Assembly (NCBI RefSeq): GCF_000787375.1
Contig: NZ_JRJU01000040.1
Span: 1 to 36,630, forward strand
Origin: Halalkalibacter okhensis
Lineage (GTDB): Bacteria > Bacillota > Bacilli > Bacillales > Bacillaceae_D
Length of the DNA stretch: 36,630 nucleotides
Direction of reading: 5' to 3'
Positions 1 to 7,272 of this stretch are shown one piece after another. The notes under the pieces were generated by a model. It saw only the letters and a list, made by a program, of their open reading frames with translations, was not told the DNA's origin and ran no database searches. Made by a program: the position numbers and the translations under genes. The stretch's first letter is position 1; every line of letters starts with the position of its first letter.

Positions 1-395
1 AAAACTTGTTCGCTCTCTTTTTGGATAAGAAAGGCTGCTTTTTTGCCTTTTTGGGGGGATTGGCGATGCAATGTGCGGAGCCGCTGCTATGTTTTAAGCC
101 AATAGGAGTGCTCTTCTCCTATTGGCGCGCAACGTGCGGAGCCATTGCAAACTTGTTCGCTCTCTTTTGGATAAGAAAGGCTGCTTTTTGCCTTTTGGGG
201 GATTGGCGATGCAATGTGCGGAGCCGCTGCCTCGGTTTTAAGCCCAAAGGAGTGCTCTTCTCCTTTGGGCGCGCAGCGTGCGGAGCCATTGCAAACTTGT
301 TCGCTCTCTTTTGGATAAGAAAGGCTGCTTTTTGCCTTTTGGATGAACGTTGATGCAACGTGCGGAGCCGTTGCAAGCTTGTTCGCTCTCTTTTG
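1..395. repeat. Array of nested-hairpin repeats (family A)
   Basis: About 145-bp units recur in tandem, each starting AACTTGTTCGCTCTCTTT (near 3, 150, 293 and, diverged, 376). Each complete unit contains a nested inverted repeat. In 68-148 and 211-292 an outer stem GCAATG/CATTGC flanks two identical TGCGGAGC segments, then an inner stem CGCTGC/GCAGCG (GCAACG in the first copy), then an apical 10-bp stem. The apical stem is CCAATAGGAG/CTCCTATTGG in copy one and CCCAAAGGAG/CTCCTTTGGG in copy two, so both changed pairs are compensated. 355-374 is a reduced copy: GCAACG, TGCGGAGC, CGTTGC. Open frames run through the array on both strands only because the units lack stops. I see no gene here. A related copy lies at 22163-22242. 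Confidence 0.85.
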
Positions 396-504
396 GAATG
401 CAGGGGGTTTTCCTTTTTGCCGTGATTTAGGTAGGAGCCTTTACACAGTGTGACGATGAGATCCATACAATAATCATAGAGTAAGTGATGAGGAGGGAAG
501 TTTT

Positions 505-819
505 ATGAGCGACGAACAAAATCAACGTCCTCAGCAACCTGATTTTTTTTCTGATTTAATGTTCGGAAGACCACCAACACCTGAAAATAGAGAAAGCGAA
601 ACACATTCTAACCAGCAGCAAACTGAACAAAATCACCAACCTTCTGCAGAAGGAAACGAACAACAAAACGGCGACCAACTCGCCAATATTATTGCTCTCG
701 TCCAATCACTTAGCCCCTATCTAGTTAAACTAGCTCCCCTCGCTAGTAAGTTTTCAACCTTGTTTAACCAAGAAGATGAAAAAGAGTCATCTTCAAAGAA
801 AAAGAAGGATAACGAGTAA
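505..819 (+). CDS. Small hydrophilic protein of unknown function
   Basis: A 104-residue protein with a strong ribosome binding site (GAGGAGGGAAG) about 5 bases before the ATG. The N-terminus carries DFFSDLMFGRPP. Residues 30-58 are rich in Gln, Asn and Glu and look disordered. Residues 59-88 form a probable amphipathic helical stretch (IIALVQSLSPYLVKLAPLAS), and the C-terminus is a Lys/Ser/Glu tail. The layout of a low-complexity head with a short conserved helical tail recalls small Bacillus proteins such as YqfQ/VrrA, but I cannot assign a family. It stands alone between repeat arrays and is followed by a good terminator. It is probably a real gene because of the RBS, amino-acid composition and terminator. 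Confidence 0.75.
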   Translation: MSDEQNQRPQQPDFFSDLMFGRPPTPENRESETHSNQQQTEQNHQPSAEGNEQQNGDQLANIIALVQSLSPYLVKLAPLASKFSTLFNQEDEKESSSKKKKDNE

Positions 820-870
820 TTGTAAAATAACATTACTGTTACCAACCAAATTAGCAAGGTGAAAACATTT

Positions 871-909
871 AACGCTCTGAGTGTGTAAAGCTCAGAGCGT
901 TTCTTTTTT
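871..909 (+). terminator. Rho-independent terminator of the 505-819 gene
   Basis: Perfect 11-bp stem AACGCTCTGAG/CTCAGAGCGTT (871-881 with 891-901), a 9-nt loop, then TCTTTTTT. It lies about 50 bases after the stop codon. Confidence 0.85.
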
Positions 910-1101
910 CCATAGAATAGCGGATCTTCATTCCGCTATTCTATGGAAAAGCCTTGTTTAAGTGTCGTTTCGGAACCTCATTCCGTTATTAACGAACTTT
1001 AACCTTCAAATTCATCAGTTTAGTAACTTTAGCGGAACCAGGATCCGATTCATTCCTGTTCGAACCGTTTATCTCCAATTTAACGGAATCAGGTTCCGCT
1101 T
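906..1101. repeat. Palindromic GCGGA/TCCGC repeats (family B)
   Basis: The 820-1238 gap has no gene that I can see. It holds a cluster of short palindromes. At 906-950 is a perfect 19-bp stem centred on GCGGA-TCTTCAT-TCCGC. Further related motifs are CGGAACCTCATTCCG (971-985), GCGGAACCAGGATCCG (1032-1047) and CGGAATCAGGTTCCG (1084-1098). The same motif family recurs at 29005-29125 and 31559-31579, always between genes. Function is unknown. Confidence 0.7.
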
Positions 1102-1140
1102 TTCCTTTTTCAATTTTCGTTTCATGCTATTGTAATGATA

Positions 1141-1183
1141 AGCAGTCCAATTCTATTGCTTATTGGACCGCTAGTTTTCATTT
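1141..1183 (+). terminator. Terminator-like hairpin
   Basis: AGCAGTCCAAT (1141-1151) pairs with ATTGGACCGCT (1162-1172) with one mismatch. It is followed on the plus strand by a T-rich run from about 1174 onward. It has the form of a plus-strand terminator but lies about 320 bases beyond the nearest plus-strand gene, so its role is uncertain. Confidence 0.45.
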
Positions 1184-1238
1184 TTTTATTTTGTACCCTT
1201 AACCCGCTCCCTATAGATTGTTAGCGTCTCATCCTCTT

Positions 1239-1568
1239 TTAAGCTTGCCCATCCTCTTTTTGCAACTCTGTCATAAGGTCATTAAAAAACCCATCTAACT
1301 GTTGTTTTAGTTTTTGTTCTTCCTCACTTTTTGCTTCCATTTCTTTTACTTCAGCATATGTTTGCAGAAAGCCTTCTAAATCACCCGTACGTATTTGCGC
1401 AATGCTAAAAGTAGAAAAAAGGCGGATATGTGGTGCGCCACTTCTTCTCATTAATTCTACGAAAGGATTTAATTTCTTTAAAGCCTCATCATCACGCTTT
1501 TCTTTTACCAATTGAAAGCCCTCTTTCATTTCTTGAGCAAAAGCTTTTAGTTTCTCCGTTTTCTCCAT
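1239..1568 (-). CDS. Small charged helical protein, unknown function
   Basis: A 109-residue protein with a strong RBS (GAGGAGGAG) 5 bases before the ATG. It is almost entirely helix-forming and rich in Lys and Glu. Residues 20-75 have a spacing reminiscent of a TPR-like helical repeat (KLNPFVELMRRSGAPHIRLF, then FSIAQIRTGDLEGFLQTYAE). There is no signal peptide and no membrane segment. It lies after the comZ terminator on the same strand, in the position of yjzB in B. subtilis, but I see no reason to equate the two. It is probably cytoplasmic and its function is not recognised. Confidence 0.75.
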   Translation of the reverse strand: MEKTEKLKAFAQEMKEGFQLVKEKRDDEALKKLNPFVELMRRSGAPHIRLFSTFSIAQIRTGDLEGFLQTYAEVKEMEAKSEEEQKLKQQLDGFFNDLMTELQKEDGQA

Positions 1569-1592
1569 TCATACTCCTCCTCTAACATATAG

Positions 1593-1633
1593 ACAAAACA
1601 AAAGCTCGTACTGAGTATTACTCAGGTCGAGCT
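1593..1633 (-). terminator. Terminator after comZ
   Basis: On the minus strand AGCTCG-CTGAGT type arms (1603-1616 and 1620-1633) pair with two interior mismatches and are followed by TTTTGTTTTG. It lies 14 bases downstream of the comZ stop, so it closes the med-comZ unit. Confidence 0.75.
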
Positions 1634-1646
1634 GGCTCTAAATTAT

Positions 1647-1841
1647 TTAATTCGACTCGTCTGAGGCATGATCCTTTCCAAGTTCATAAGCCTCGGACAT
1701 AACATTCAACAACAATTCTAACATGGGTTGTAAATCTTCCATATTTAATTCAATGCCTTTTTCATCTAAAAACTTCTTTCCTTCGGGTAGATGCTTCATT
1801 GCAATTTGCATAAACTTCATATTCATCTCAGGGTTATTCAT
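1647..1841 (-). CDS. comZ: ComZ, late competence regulator protein
   Basis: A 64-residue protein. It matches B. subtilis ComZ as I remember it in the pattern IAMKxLPExK, GIELxME, QP and VMxEAYELGK, and in length (63 residues there). ComZ is known as a negative regulator of late competence gene expression (comG) encoded in the med-comZ unit. The ATG at 1841 is chosen over an upstream in-frame TTG at 1847 because the RBS GAGGTGG sits 6 bases before the ATG and would overlap the TTG. It lies 70 bases downstream of med on the same strand and is followed by a terminator, so co-transcription with med is likely. Whether this organism becomes competent cannot be judged here. Confidence 0.9.
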   Translation of the reverse strand: MNNPEMNMKFMQIAMKHLPEGKKFLDEKGIELNMEDLQPMLELLLNVMSEAYELGKDHASDESN

Positions 1842-1911
1842 CGTCAACCACCTCTATTATCATACTTATCATCATAACAATACTATGGACAACCCTTGGA
1901 ACGCAAGCAAG

Positions 1912-2877
1912 TTACAAAATAGGATCAGTCGGTAATTCTCCCGTTTCAATATATGTGTTAACTGCTTCTTGCATTTTGACAATGATTTCTTCAGGAATAG
2001 TCGAGCTAAATTCACCTAATGAAATAACGCCATCCTGAAAGTCATATCGTAAGTTACCCGCCTTTAACTCTTGCTTATAGTAGCTCTTTGCCACAAGTTC
2101 ATATAAATAATCAACATGTTGTACCGTACTTGTTAATACCGTTGATTCACCTAGGTCTGTTTGATCGCCTACAAAACCGATGGCATATAATCCATCTTTA
2201 CGAATTTCCTCAATAACTTCGACATGGTACCCATCACCTGCTGGGTAAAATACATCTACACCTTCTTGCTTCAACTTTTCAAATAACGTTAAAGCCATTT
2301 CATTGTTTGCCCAATCTTCTACATATTTCAGATGGACCTTTGTCTTTGTATTGTTTAACGTCGCCCCATCTTGAAACCCTTTTATTTCTGGCTGCCAATC
2401 AAACGCTGCAATAGCCCCAACATGTCCATTTTCAGACATCGCTGCTGCCAACATCCCAGCAAAGTAGCCCATAGCATAGCTATCAAAATGGAGACTTGTA
2501 ACATTATCTCCTTCAACTTCACCGTTAAAACTTACAAAATGTATCTGCGGATATTTTGGGCCAAGTTCTGTAAAAAGGTCTGCATAATAACGCCCATGCC
2601 CAAAAATTAAATTAACTTCACTCTCGGCAAATTCCTCAACTGCTTTATTTACTTTTGCTTCAGTGTTCATATTTTCCATAAAAACAACATCAATATTGAG
2701 GTTTGAATGGATATTCAATAATCCTTGATACCCTTTACTATTCCACCCTTGATCATCAATCGTATCTTCTAATAATAAACCTACTCGATTTTCTCCCGAT
2801 GATTGGCTACTCATATTAGAACATCCAATAAGTAGAATAGGCAGCAACAAGAAAAGCAATAATCGTTGAATAATCAT
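1912..2877 (-). CDS. med: Med, BMP-family lipoprotein linked to competence control
   Basis: A 321-residue protein with a lipoprotein signal (hydrophobic stretch, then lipobox LIGC with Cys19) followed by a Ser/Asn linker. The body is a periplasmic-binding-protein fold of the BMP/PnrA type: VGLLLEDTIDDQGWNSKGYQG near residue 32, then NLIFGHGRYYAD, GYFAGMLAAAMS and DVFYPAGDG. In B. subtilis Med is a membrane-anchored positive regulator of comK and is followed by comZ, which is also the arrangement here. The RBS GGGAGTG lies 8 bases before the ATG. The family otherwise binds nucleosides, so a ligand-binding role is possible. Divergent to prfC. Confidence 0.88.
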   Translation of the reverse strand: MIIQRLLLFLLLPILLIGCSNMSSQSSGENRVGLLLEDTIDDQGWNSKGYQGLLNIHSNLNIDVVFMENMNTEAKVNKAVEEFAESEVNLIFGHGRYYADLFTELGPKYPQIHFVSFNGEVEGDNVTSLHFDSYAMGYFAGMLAAAMSENGHVGAIAAFDWQPEIKGFQDGATLNNTKTKVHLKYVEDWANNEMALTLFEKLKQEGVDVFYPAGDGYHVEVIEEIRKDGLYAIGFVGDQTDLGESTVLTSTVQHVDYLYELVAKSYYKQELKAGNLRYDFQDGVISLGEFSSTIPEEIIVKMQEAVNTYIETGELPTDPIL

Positions 2878-3104
2878 GTTGACACACTCCCTATATTTAC
2901 ACTTATATATTAACTCATAATTGCTCTATTTCTTTCACAATTCTACAATCTCCTACATAATAACTACTTTTGACCTATCTATTCGTTAATACTATGATTA
3001 AATCCTCTACATCTTTCATTTTGATACGAACTTGTAATATGAATGTAATCTTTGAGAAGATTAACAAATGATATAGGAGACTAATTGGTTTAAGAATTAT
3101 GCAG

Positions 3105-3133
3105 GTGAAACATTGATTCAACACTGTTATAAT
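3105..3133 (+). promoter_or_regulatory. Probable sigma-A promoter of prfC
   Basis: A perfect -10 TATAAT (3128-3133) has GTGAAA (3105-3110, 4 of 6 match) 17 bases upstream. Transcription would start near 3140, after the TTG that opens the longest frame at 3113. This supports translation from the ATG at 3173. The 2878-3172 gap otherwise contains only the med leader. Confidence 0.7.
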
Positions 3134-3172
3134 GAACCGAGAGAATTTTATAGTAGAAGTGAGGACTATTTT

Positions 3173-4768
3173 ATGGATTATAAAAAAGCGGTACAATCGC
3201 GTCGGACTTTTGCGATTATCTCCCATCCGGATGCCGGAAAAACAACATTAACAGAAAAGCTTCTTTTATTTGGAGGAGCCATTCGTGAAGCTGGTTCTGT
3301 TAAAGGAAAGAAAAATTCAAAACATGCTATGAGTGACTGGATGGAAATAGAGAAACAGCGTGGAATCTCTGTTACAAGCTCTGTTCTTGAGTTTTTGTAT
3401 GATGGGTATCATGTCAATATTCTCGACACTCCAGGCCACGAAGACTTTAGTGAAGATACGTATCGAACGTTAACGGCTGCAGATTCTGCAACCATGCTAA
3501 TTGATGCGGCAAAAGGGGTAGAAGCCCAGACGAAGAAATTATTTAAAGTTTGTAAAATGCGAGGCATCCCCATTTTTACATTTATGAATAAATTAGATCG
3601 TCAAGGACGAGATCCATTCGAATTAATGGAAGAGCTTGAAAATCTGCTCGGTATTCGTTCTTACCCAATGGGTTGGCCAATTGGAATGGGACAGTCTTTC
3701 TCTGGCGTTTATGACAGACACAACAAGAAGCTGGAACTGTACAATCCAGAGAACCCAAAAGAAATTGATGTCATTCAGCTTACCGGTCCGGATGATCCGA
3801 AACTGGATGAGGCCATTGGTGATGAGGGGTTAGTTTCACAGTTTCGTGAAGAGTTGGAATTACTTGATGTCGCTGGAGATGAATTCGCTCCAGAACTTAT
3901 CGCAAAAGGCGAACTTACGCCTATTTTCTTTGGAAGTGCGATTTCAAGTTTTGGTGTACAAACATTTTTAGAGCATTTCTTAAGCTTATCTCCTGCACCT
4001 ACACCAAGAGAAAGTTCCAAGGGATTAATTGAACCATTAGAAAATCAATCTTTTTCTGGATTTATTTTCAAAATTCAAGCAAACATGAATCCGGCTCATC
4101 GTGATCGAATTGCGTTTCTTCGTATCACTTCCGGAAAGTTTGAACGAGGAATGTCAGTAAAACACGTACGAGTAGGAAAAAATTTAAAACTTGCCCAACC
4201 AACACAATTTTTAGCACAAAGCCGAAGCATTGTTGATGAGGCCTATGCAGGAGATATTATAGGTTTATTTGATCCAGGGACATTTCGTATTGGGGATACG
4301 CTTGTAGAAGGCGATAATTTTGAATTTGATGAAATGCCTCATTTCTCACCTGAATTTTTCAGTGCCATAACCGTCAAAGAAGCACTGAAGCATAAGTCCT
4401 ATGAAAAAGGATTACAACAATTAACCGAAGAAGGCGCTATTCAGTTGTTTAAAACATACAACCGCTTTGTTGAGCAGCAAATAGTCGGTGTCGTAGGGGT
4501 ACTACAATTTGAAGTGCTAGAATACCGTCTTAAACATGAGTATCATGTAGATATTCAGTTGGAACGATTGCCGTTTTCGTTTGCACGGTGGGCTGATGGG
4601 CCAACTGAAGCTATGGAAGCCTTCAAAAAGACTCAACGTAACCTCGTAACGGACCGAGATGGTCGTATTGTCGTTCTCTTTGAAAATGAATTCCAGATGC
4701 GGACAGCTATTGATAAGTATCCTGAAATAAAATTCTATGAGAACTCTTTTATTAAATCGAAATCATAA
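3173..4768 (+). CDS. prfC: Peptide chain release factor 3 (RF3)
   Basis: A 531-residue translational GTPase. RF3 removes RF1 or RF2 from the ribosome after peptide release using GTP. The G-domain motifs are clear: SHPDAGKTTLTEKLL (P-loop, about residues 18-32), RGISVTSSV (switch I), DTPGHEDFSEDTYR and NKLDRQ. The family C-terminal domain follows, with VGVVGVLQFEV and the FARW motif. The ATG at 3173 gives the usual RF3 start MDYKKxxxxRRTFAIISHPD and the usual length; a 20-codon TTG extension would lie upstream of the predicted transcription start. Weak RBS (GTGAGGA). As I recall B. subtilis 168 has no RF3, so this gene is accessory relative to the otherwise conserved med-yjaV neighbourhood. 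Confidence 0.95.
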   Translation: MDYKKAVQSRRTFAIISHPDAGKTTLTEKLLLFGGAIREAGSVKGKKNSKHAMSDWMEIEKQRGISVTSSVLEFLYDGYHVNILDTPGHEDFSEDTYRTLTAADSATMLIDAAKGVEAQTKKLFKVCKMRGIPIFTFMNKLDRQGRDPFELMEELENLLGIRSYPMGWPIGMGQSFSGVYDRHNKKLELYNPENPKEIDVIQLTGPDDPKLDEAIGDEGLVSQFREELELLDVAGDEFAPELIAKGELTPIFFGSAISSFGVQTFLEHFLSLSPAPTPRESSKGLIEPLENQSFSGFIFKIQANMNPAHRDRIAFLRITSGKFERGMSVKHVRVGKNLKLAQPTQFLAQSRSIVDEAYAGDIIGLFDPGTFRIGDTLVEGDNFEFDEMPHFSPEFFSAITVKEALKHKSYEKGLQQLTEEGAIQLFKTYNRFVEQQIVGVVGVLQFEVLEYRLKHEYHVDIQLERLPFSFARWADGPTEAMEAFKKTQRNLVTDRDGRIVVLFENEFQMRTAIDKYPEIKFYENSFIKSKS

Positions 4769-4784
4769 TAAAAGGTACACAGCA

Positions 4785-4825
4785 GCCTCTTGAAGACTAG
4801 GAGGCCGGCACCTACTTGCGGGTGC
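4785..4825 (+). other. Two GC-rich hairpins after prfC
   Basis: GCCTC/GAGGC (4785-4789 with 4801-4805) and GCACC/GGTGC (4808-4812 with 4821-4825) lie close together in the prfC 3' region, which is more GC-rich than its surroundings. They have no U-run, so they are not the terminator. They could be part of a transcript-end structure or a decayed element. I do not recognise an RNA family. Confidence 0.35.
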
Positions 4826-4898
4826 GAGTGGCTAGAGCTCAGGTGGTACGAACAGGTGAAGAACACTTACTCTATTCAAAGTTGCAAAAACAGCCATT

Positions 4899-4931
4899 AA
4901 AAAAGGGTTGACTATGAGTCACCCTTTTTTT
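4899..4931. terminator. Bidirectional terminator between prfC and the 4912-5082 gene
   Basis: AAAAAAGGGT-GACT pairs with AGTC-ACCCTTTTTT around a 3-base loop, with a T-run on both strands. It serves prfC on plus. On minus it overlaps the last codons of the small membrane protein gene, whose stop codon (4912-4914) sits at the loop. Confidence 0.85.
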
Positions 4932-5082
4932 GATACAAAAATTCTACAATTCCACCGAGCAACAAAGCTACTATAACGCTTAGTCCCTCTCCAAATTGAA
5001 ATACTTGTTGGAGTAGGAAAAAAGTAAGAATTGTCACTACTGCAAAGATTAATATCCCTATAAGAGCCTTTTTCCTTTGCAC
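4912..5082 (-). CDS. Small two-helix membrane protein
   Basis: A 56-residue ORF with a GTG start. The sequence starts MQRKKALIGI and has two hydrophobic segments, about residues 6-27 (ending FFLLQQVF) and 34-50 (SVIVALLLGGIVEFLY), ending in a charged QKKGDS tail. An RBS-like AAGGA lies 9 bases before the GTG. It begins 15 bases after the yjaV stop, so it is likely translated from the same transcript. B. subtilis has a small membrane protein gene, yjzD, in this neighbourhood, but I cannot show similarity and leave it unnamed. The 3' end lies inside a bidirectional terminator. Confidence 0.65.
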   Translation of the reverse strand: MQRKKALIGILIFAVVTILTFFLLQQVFQFGEGLSVIVALLLGGIVEFLYQKKGDS

Positions 5083-5097
5083 CTATTCACATCCTTA

Positions 5098-5991
5098 TCA
5101 CAACCGTTGTTGATTCTGCCATTGTTTCACATGTTCACGTTGTTTGGCAAGCCCTTTCTCTAGTGGTGTTTTTGGCGTGAATCCAAGGACCGTTATAGAT
5201 TTTTCATTACTCAGTGTTGTTCGTATACGATTTTGCTGTTTTAGTTTCTCATGTCCTAACAGTCTTAGTCCTTCATGCCAAGCTCCTTCTTGACCAGATG
5301 TAAGATGAAACACCTCATTCACCGAATTAATACAGGCTGCCAATAAAAATGCCTCGACACAGTCCTTAACATAAATCACATCTAATGTGGAGCGATCAAT
5401 CTCTATCTCGGTTTTCCCTTGAAGAATTTGTTGATATGTCATATCTGGCCTTTGCCATGGTCCATATACGGTTGGAAGTCTTACTATTTGATAAGCAATC
5501 CCTCGCTCCTTACATTCCTTTTCAATTAACCTTTCGCTAGCTAGCTTCGTAATTCCGTATGCAGACGTAGGATTTGTTGGAGTTCGTTCTGTTATTTCAC
5601 CTGGGCGTTCACCATATACCTCGACCGTTGAAGCATAAATAAGCTTCGCTTTTTTCGGGATAGCGTTCACTAACTTTTTAGTTAAATTCACATTATTTTC
5701 AATGACTTTTGCTAACCTCGGCCATTTACTATCTGATGACGTTGCTGCTGCAAAATGAAAAATCACATCGACATCCTTTAGCACTTTCTCCAAATTAATG
5801 TCTTCTAACCTTTCGTCAATTAAGGTAGCTAAATCATTTCTGCCTATTCTCATCCATTTTTCTTCTTGTTCTGCTTTCATTTCTGTTTGCATGTTATCTA
5901 CAATCACAACTTCCGATCCTTCTAAAAGTAAACGCTCCACCATATGAAATCCAATGAAACCTAAACCCCCAGTAACTAGTGCTTTTTTCAT
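5098..5991 (-). CDS. yjaV: NAD-dependent epimerase/dehydratase (YjaV-like)
   Basis: A 297-residue extended short-chain dehydrogenase. It shows the N-terminal NAD-binding TGGLGFIG (residues 7-14), an acidic residue after beta-2 (VDNMQ), the FHFAAATSS motif, STVEVYG, the catalytic YxxxK in SAYGITK and RLPTVYGP. The second ATG (5991) is chosen because RBS AGGGGGAA lies 6 bases before it, while the first ATG (5997) directly abuts that RBS. It follows yjaU by 65 bases on the same strand, as in B. subtilis. The family acts on nucleotide sugars; the substrate here is unknown. Confidence 0.85.
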   Translation of the reverse strand: MKKALVTGGLGFIGFHMVERLLLEGSEVVIVDNMQTEMKAEQEEKWMRIGRNDLATLIDERLEDINLEKVLKDVDVIFHFAAATSSDSKWPRLAKVIENNVNLTKKLVNAIPKKAKLIYASTVEVYGERPGEITERTPTNPTSAYGITKLASERLIEKECKERGIAYQIVRLPTVYGPWQRPDMTYQQILQGKTEIEIDRSTLDVIYVKDCVEAFLLAACINSVNEVFHLTSGQEGAWHEGLRLLGHEKLKQQNRIRTTLSNEKSITVLGFTPKTPLEKGLAKQREHVKQWQNQQRL

Positions 5992-6056
5992 TTGCATTTC
6001 CCCCTATAGTATCAAATTATGTAAAGAGCCCACTCTTATGTCAGGAAAGAGTTAGG

Positions 6057-6800
6057 CTATAATTTAACTTCATGCTTCTTGAAAAATGGGAAAGCGGACA
6101 TTGCTGCTTTATAGAACGATTTATCGTTTCCATGAATACGTAAATTAACAAGAATTTGCCTTTCTGCTAACTGCTGCTGAAAAGGTCGACTTTGAGTTTG
6201 AAGAGGGTAATGCTTCTCCTGCATATGACAATGGATCGACAGTGGGGGAACATCGCCTTCTGGCAGCTTCGGAGTAATTTCCTTTACTTTGTCAGCATTT
6301 ATTTCTTTTGGTGGGAGATCATAGGCTTCGCCGATTTCCTTTTGTAATCGTTTAAAATAGAGCTTATTTTCTTGTTCCTGTTCAAAATAAGCTTGCAAAT
6401 CAAAGCATGGATTAACAAAATAGCATGATCGCACATGGTTCGCATAAGTCTGCAAAAATCTCATTGCAACTAATGCTCCGCTACCATGAGCAAATAAATG
6501 TATTTTCTTATTCAATATTTCTTTTTTTAGAACAATCGAGTATAGCTTCTCAAAAAGTTGAAACGCTCGTGGGCTTCCCCAGTGCTGATTAAAAAGGGAG
6601 GAGGCTACGACTGTATACCCTCTACTTAATAAATCATCTAAAAATTGATTTTTCTCAGGGTGGTGCTCCCAGTCACTCGTATTTTTTTCAACTAACATCC
6701 CGTTGTCTCCAATCATAAATACGGCAAAACCACTTGGACGTTCTGGAAGATAGATGACGTTCCACTGTTCTTCAATGCGAAAAAAACGTGCACGTATCAT
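6057..6800 (-). CDS. yjaU: Alpha/beta-hydrolase-like protein (YjaU-like)
   Basis: A 247-residue protein with an alpha/beta hydrolase core. A predicted nucleophile elbow HGSGA occurs around residue 108, in the strand-turn-helix context LFAHGSGALVAMRFL. A possible oxyanion region (VVASSLFNQHWGSP) precedes it, and a late His occurs in RIHGNDKSFY near residue 225. No signal peptide. RBS GGGAGAG about 10 bases before the ATG. Its position between yjzC and yjaV matches the B. subtilis order, which is the main basis for the symbol. Function is not established; a carboxylesterase-type activity is a guess from the fold. Confidence 0.75.
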   Translation of the reverse strand: MIRARFFRIEEQWNVIYLPERPSGFAVFMIGDNGMLVEKNTSDWEHHPEKNQFLDDLLSRGYTVVASSLFNQHWGSPRAFQLFEKLYSIVLKKEILNKKIHLFAHGSGALVAMRFLQTYANHVRSCYFVNPCFDLQAYFEQEQENKLYFKRLQKEIGEAYDLPPKEINADKVKEITPKLPEGDVPPLSIHCHMQEKHYPLQTQSRPFQQQLAERQILVNLRIHGNDKSFYKAAMSAFPFFKKHEVKL

Positions 6801-6916
6801 TGTTTTACGTCTCTCCCATCATTTCAATGTAGTATCTTTACTACGTTATGCAACAATTTGGAAAACGGAAGCAAAAGTATAAATTAATTATTTATTAATA
6901 CTGGATTTAAAATAAA

Positions 6917-6963
6917 AAACCTCTTTTTCTTCTAAATTACTCGTCAAGAAGAAAAAGAGGTTT
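6917..6963. terminator. Strong terminator between the arg operon end and yjaU
   Basis: Perfect 17-bp stem AAACCTCTTTTTCTTCT (6917-6933) with its complement at 6947-6963 and a 13-nt loop. On the minus strand it continues TTTTATTTTAAA, so it would end transcripts coming from argF-yjzC. Confidence 0.8.
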
Positions 6964-6971
6964 AATTTTAA

Positions 6972-7079
6972 GTTTAGACCCAAAGGGAAGTTCGCTCAAA
7001 AGGCTTAAAACATTTACGGCGGCTTCGCTCATCGCTTCGTGTTTAGACCCAAAGGGAAGTTCGCCCTTTGGGTCTAAAC
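6972..7079. repeat. 24-bp direct repeat and 16-bp palindrome
   Basis: A 24-bp segment beginning GTTTAGACCCAAAGGG occurs at 6972-6995 and again at 7041-7064. The second copy is the left arm of a perfect 16-bp inverted repeat (7041-7056 with 7064-7079, loop AAGTTCG). It has no U-run. Its CCCAAAGG core resembles the apical stem of the family A repeats. It lies directly after the yjzC stop codon. Confidence 0.8.
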
Positions 7080-7080
7080 A

Positions 7081-7272
7081 CTACAGCCCGGCTTTGGGTT
7101 TTGGTTTTGGTGTCCACTTTCGGTTATGGTTTTGAGTGTCAGGGAACGTGTCTCCTGCTTCCATTTTTAATGCTTTTGGATCCTGAACCATATCTCCAGT
7201 CTCGCCAATCTCTACATAAATTCCATTATTTGGTGCTTTTTGCCCTGGTTCAAATAGTCGACTCTGACCCAT
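7081..7272 (-). CDS. yjzC: YjzC family small protein
   Basis: A 63-residue protein with the family pattern MGQxRxFxPGQKAPNNGxYVEIGETG, then DTFPxxxNHNRKW, and a Lys/Pro C-terminus. It has a very strong RBS (AAGGAGG) 8 bases before the ATG. It lies 60 bases downstream of argF, as in B. subtilis. The family resembles small YjzC/YkzH-type proteins of unknown function. It may be transcribed with the arg operon or from its own promoter in the 60-base gap. Confidence 0.9.
   Translation of the reverse strand: MGQSRLFEPGQKAPNNGIYVEIGETGDMVQDPKALKMEAGDTFPDTQNHNRKWTPKPKPKAGL

Noticed and set aside
6-466. Open frames of about 115 codons on both strands through the left-end array
   Set aside because: They arise from the periodic repeats, have no RBS, and their peptide repeats copy the DNA repeat on either strand.
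3113-3172. TTG start of prfC at 3113
   Set aside because: It lies upstream of the predicted transcription start at about 3140 and adds 20 residues not found in RF3.
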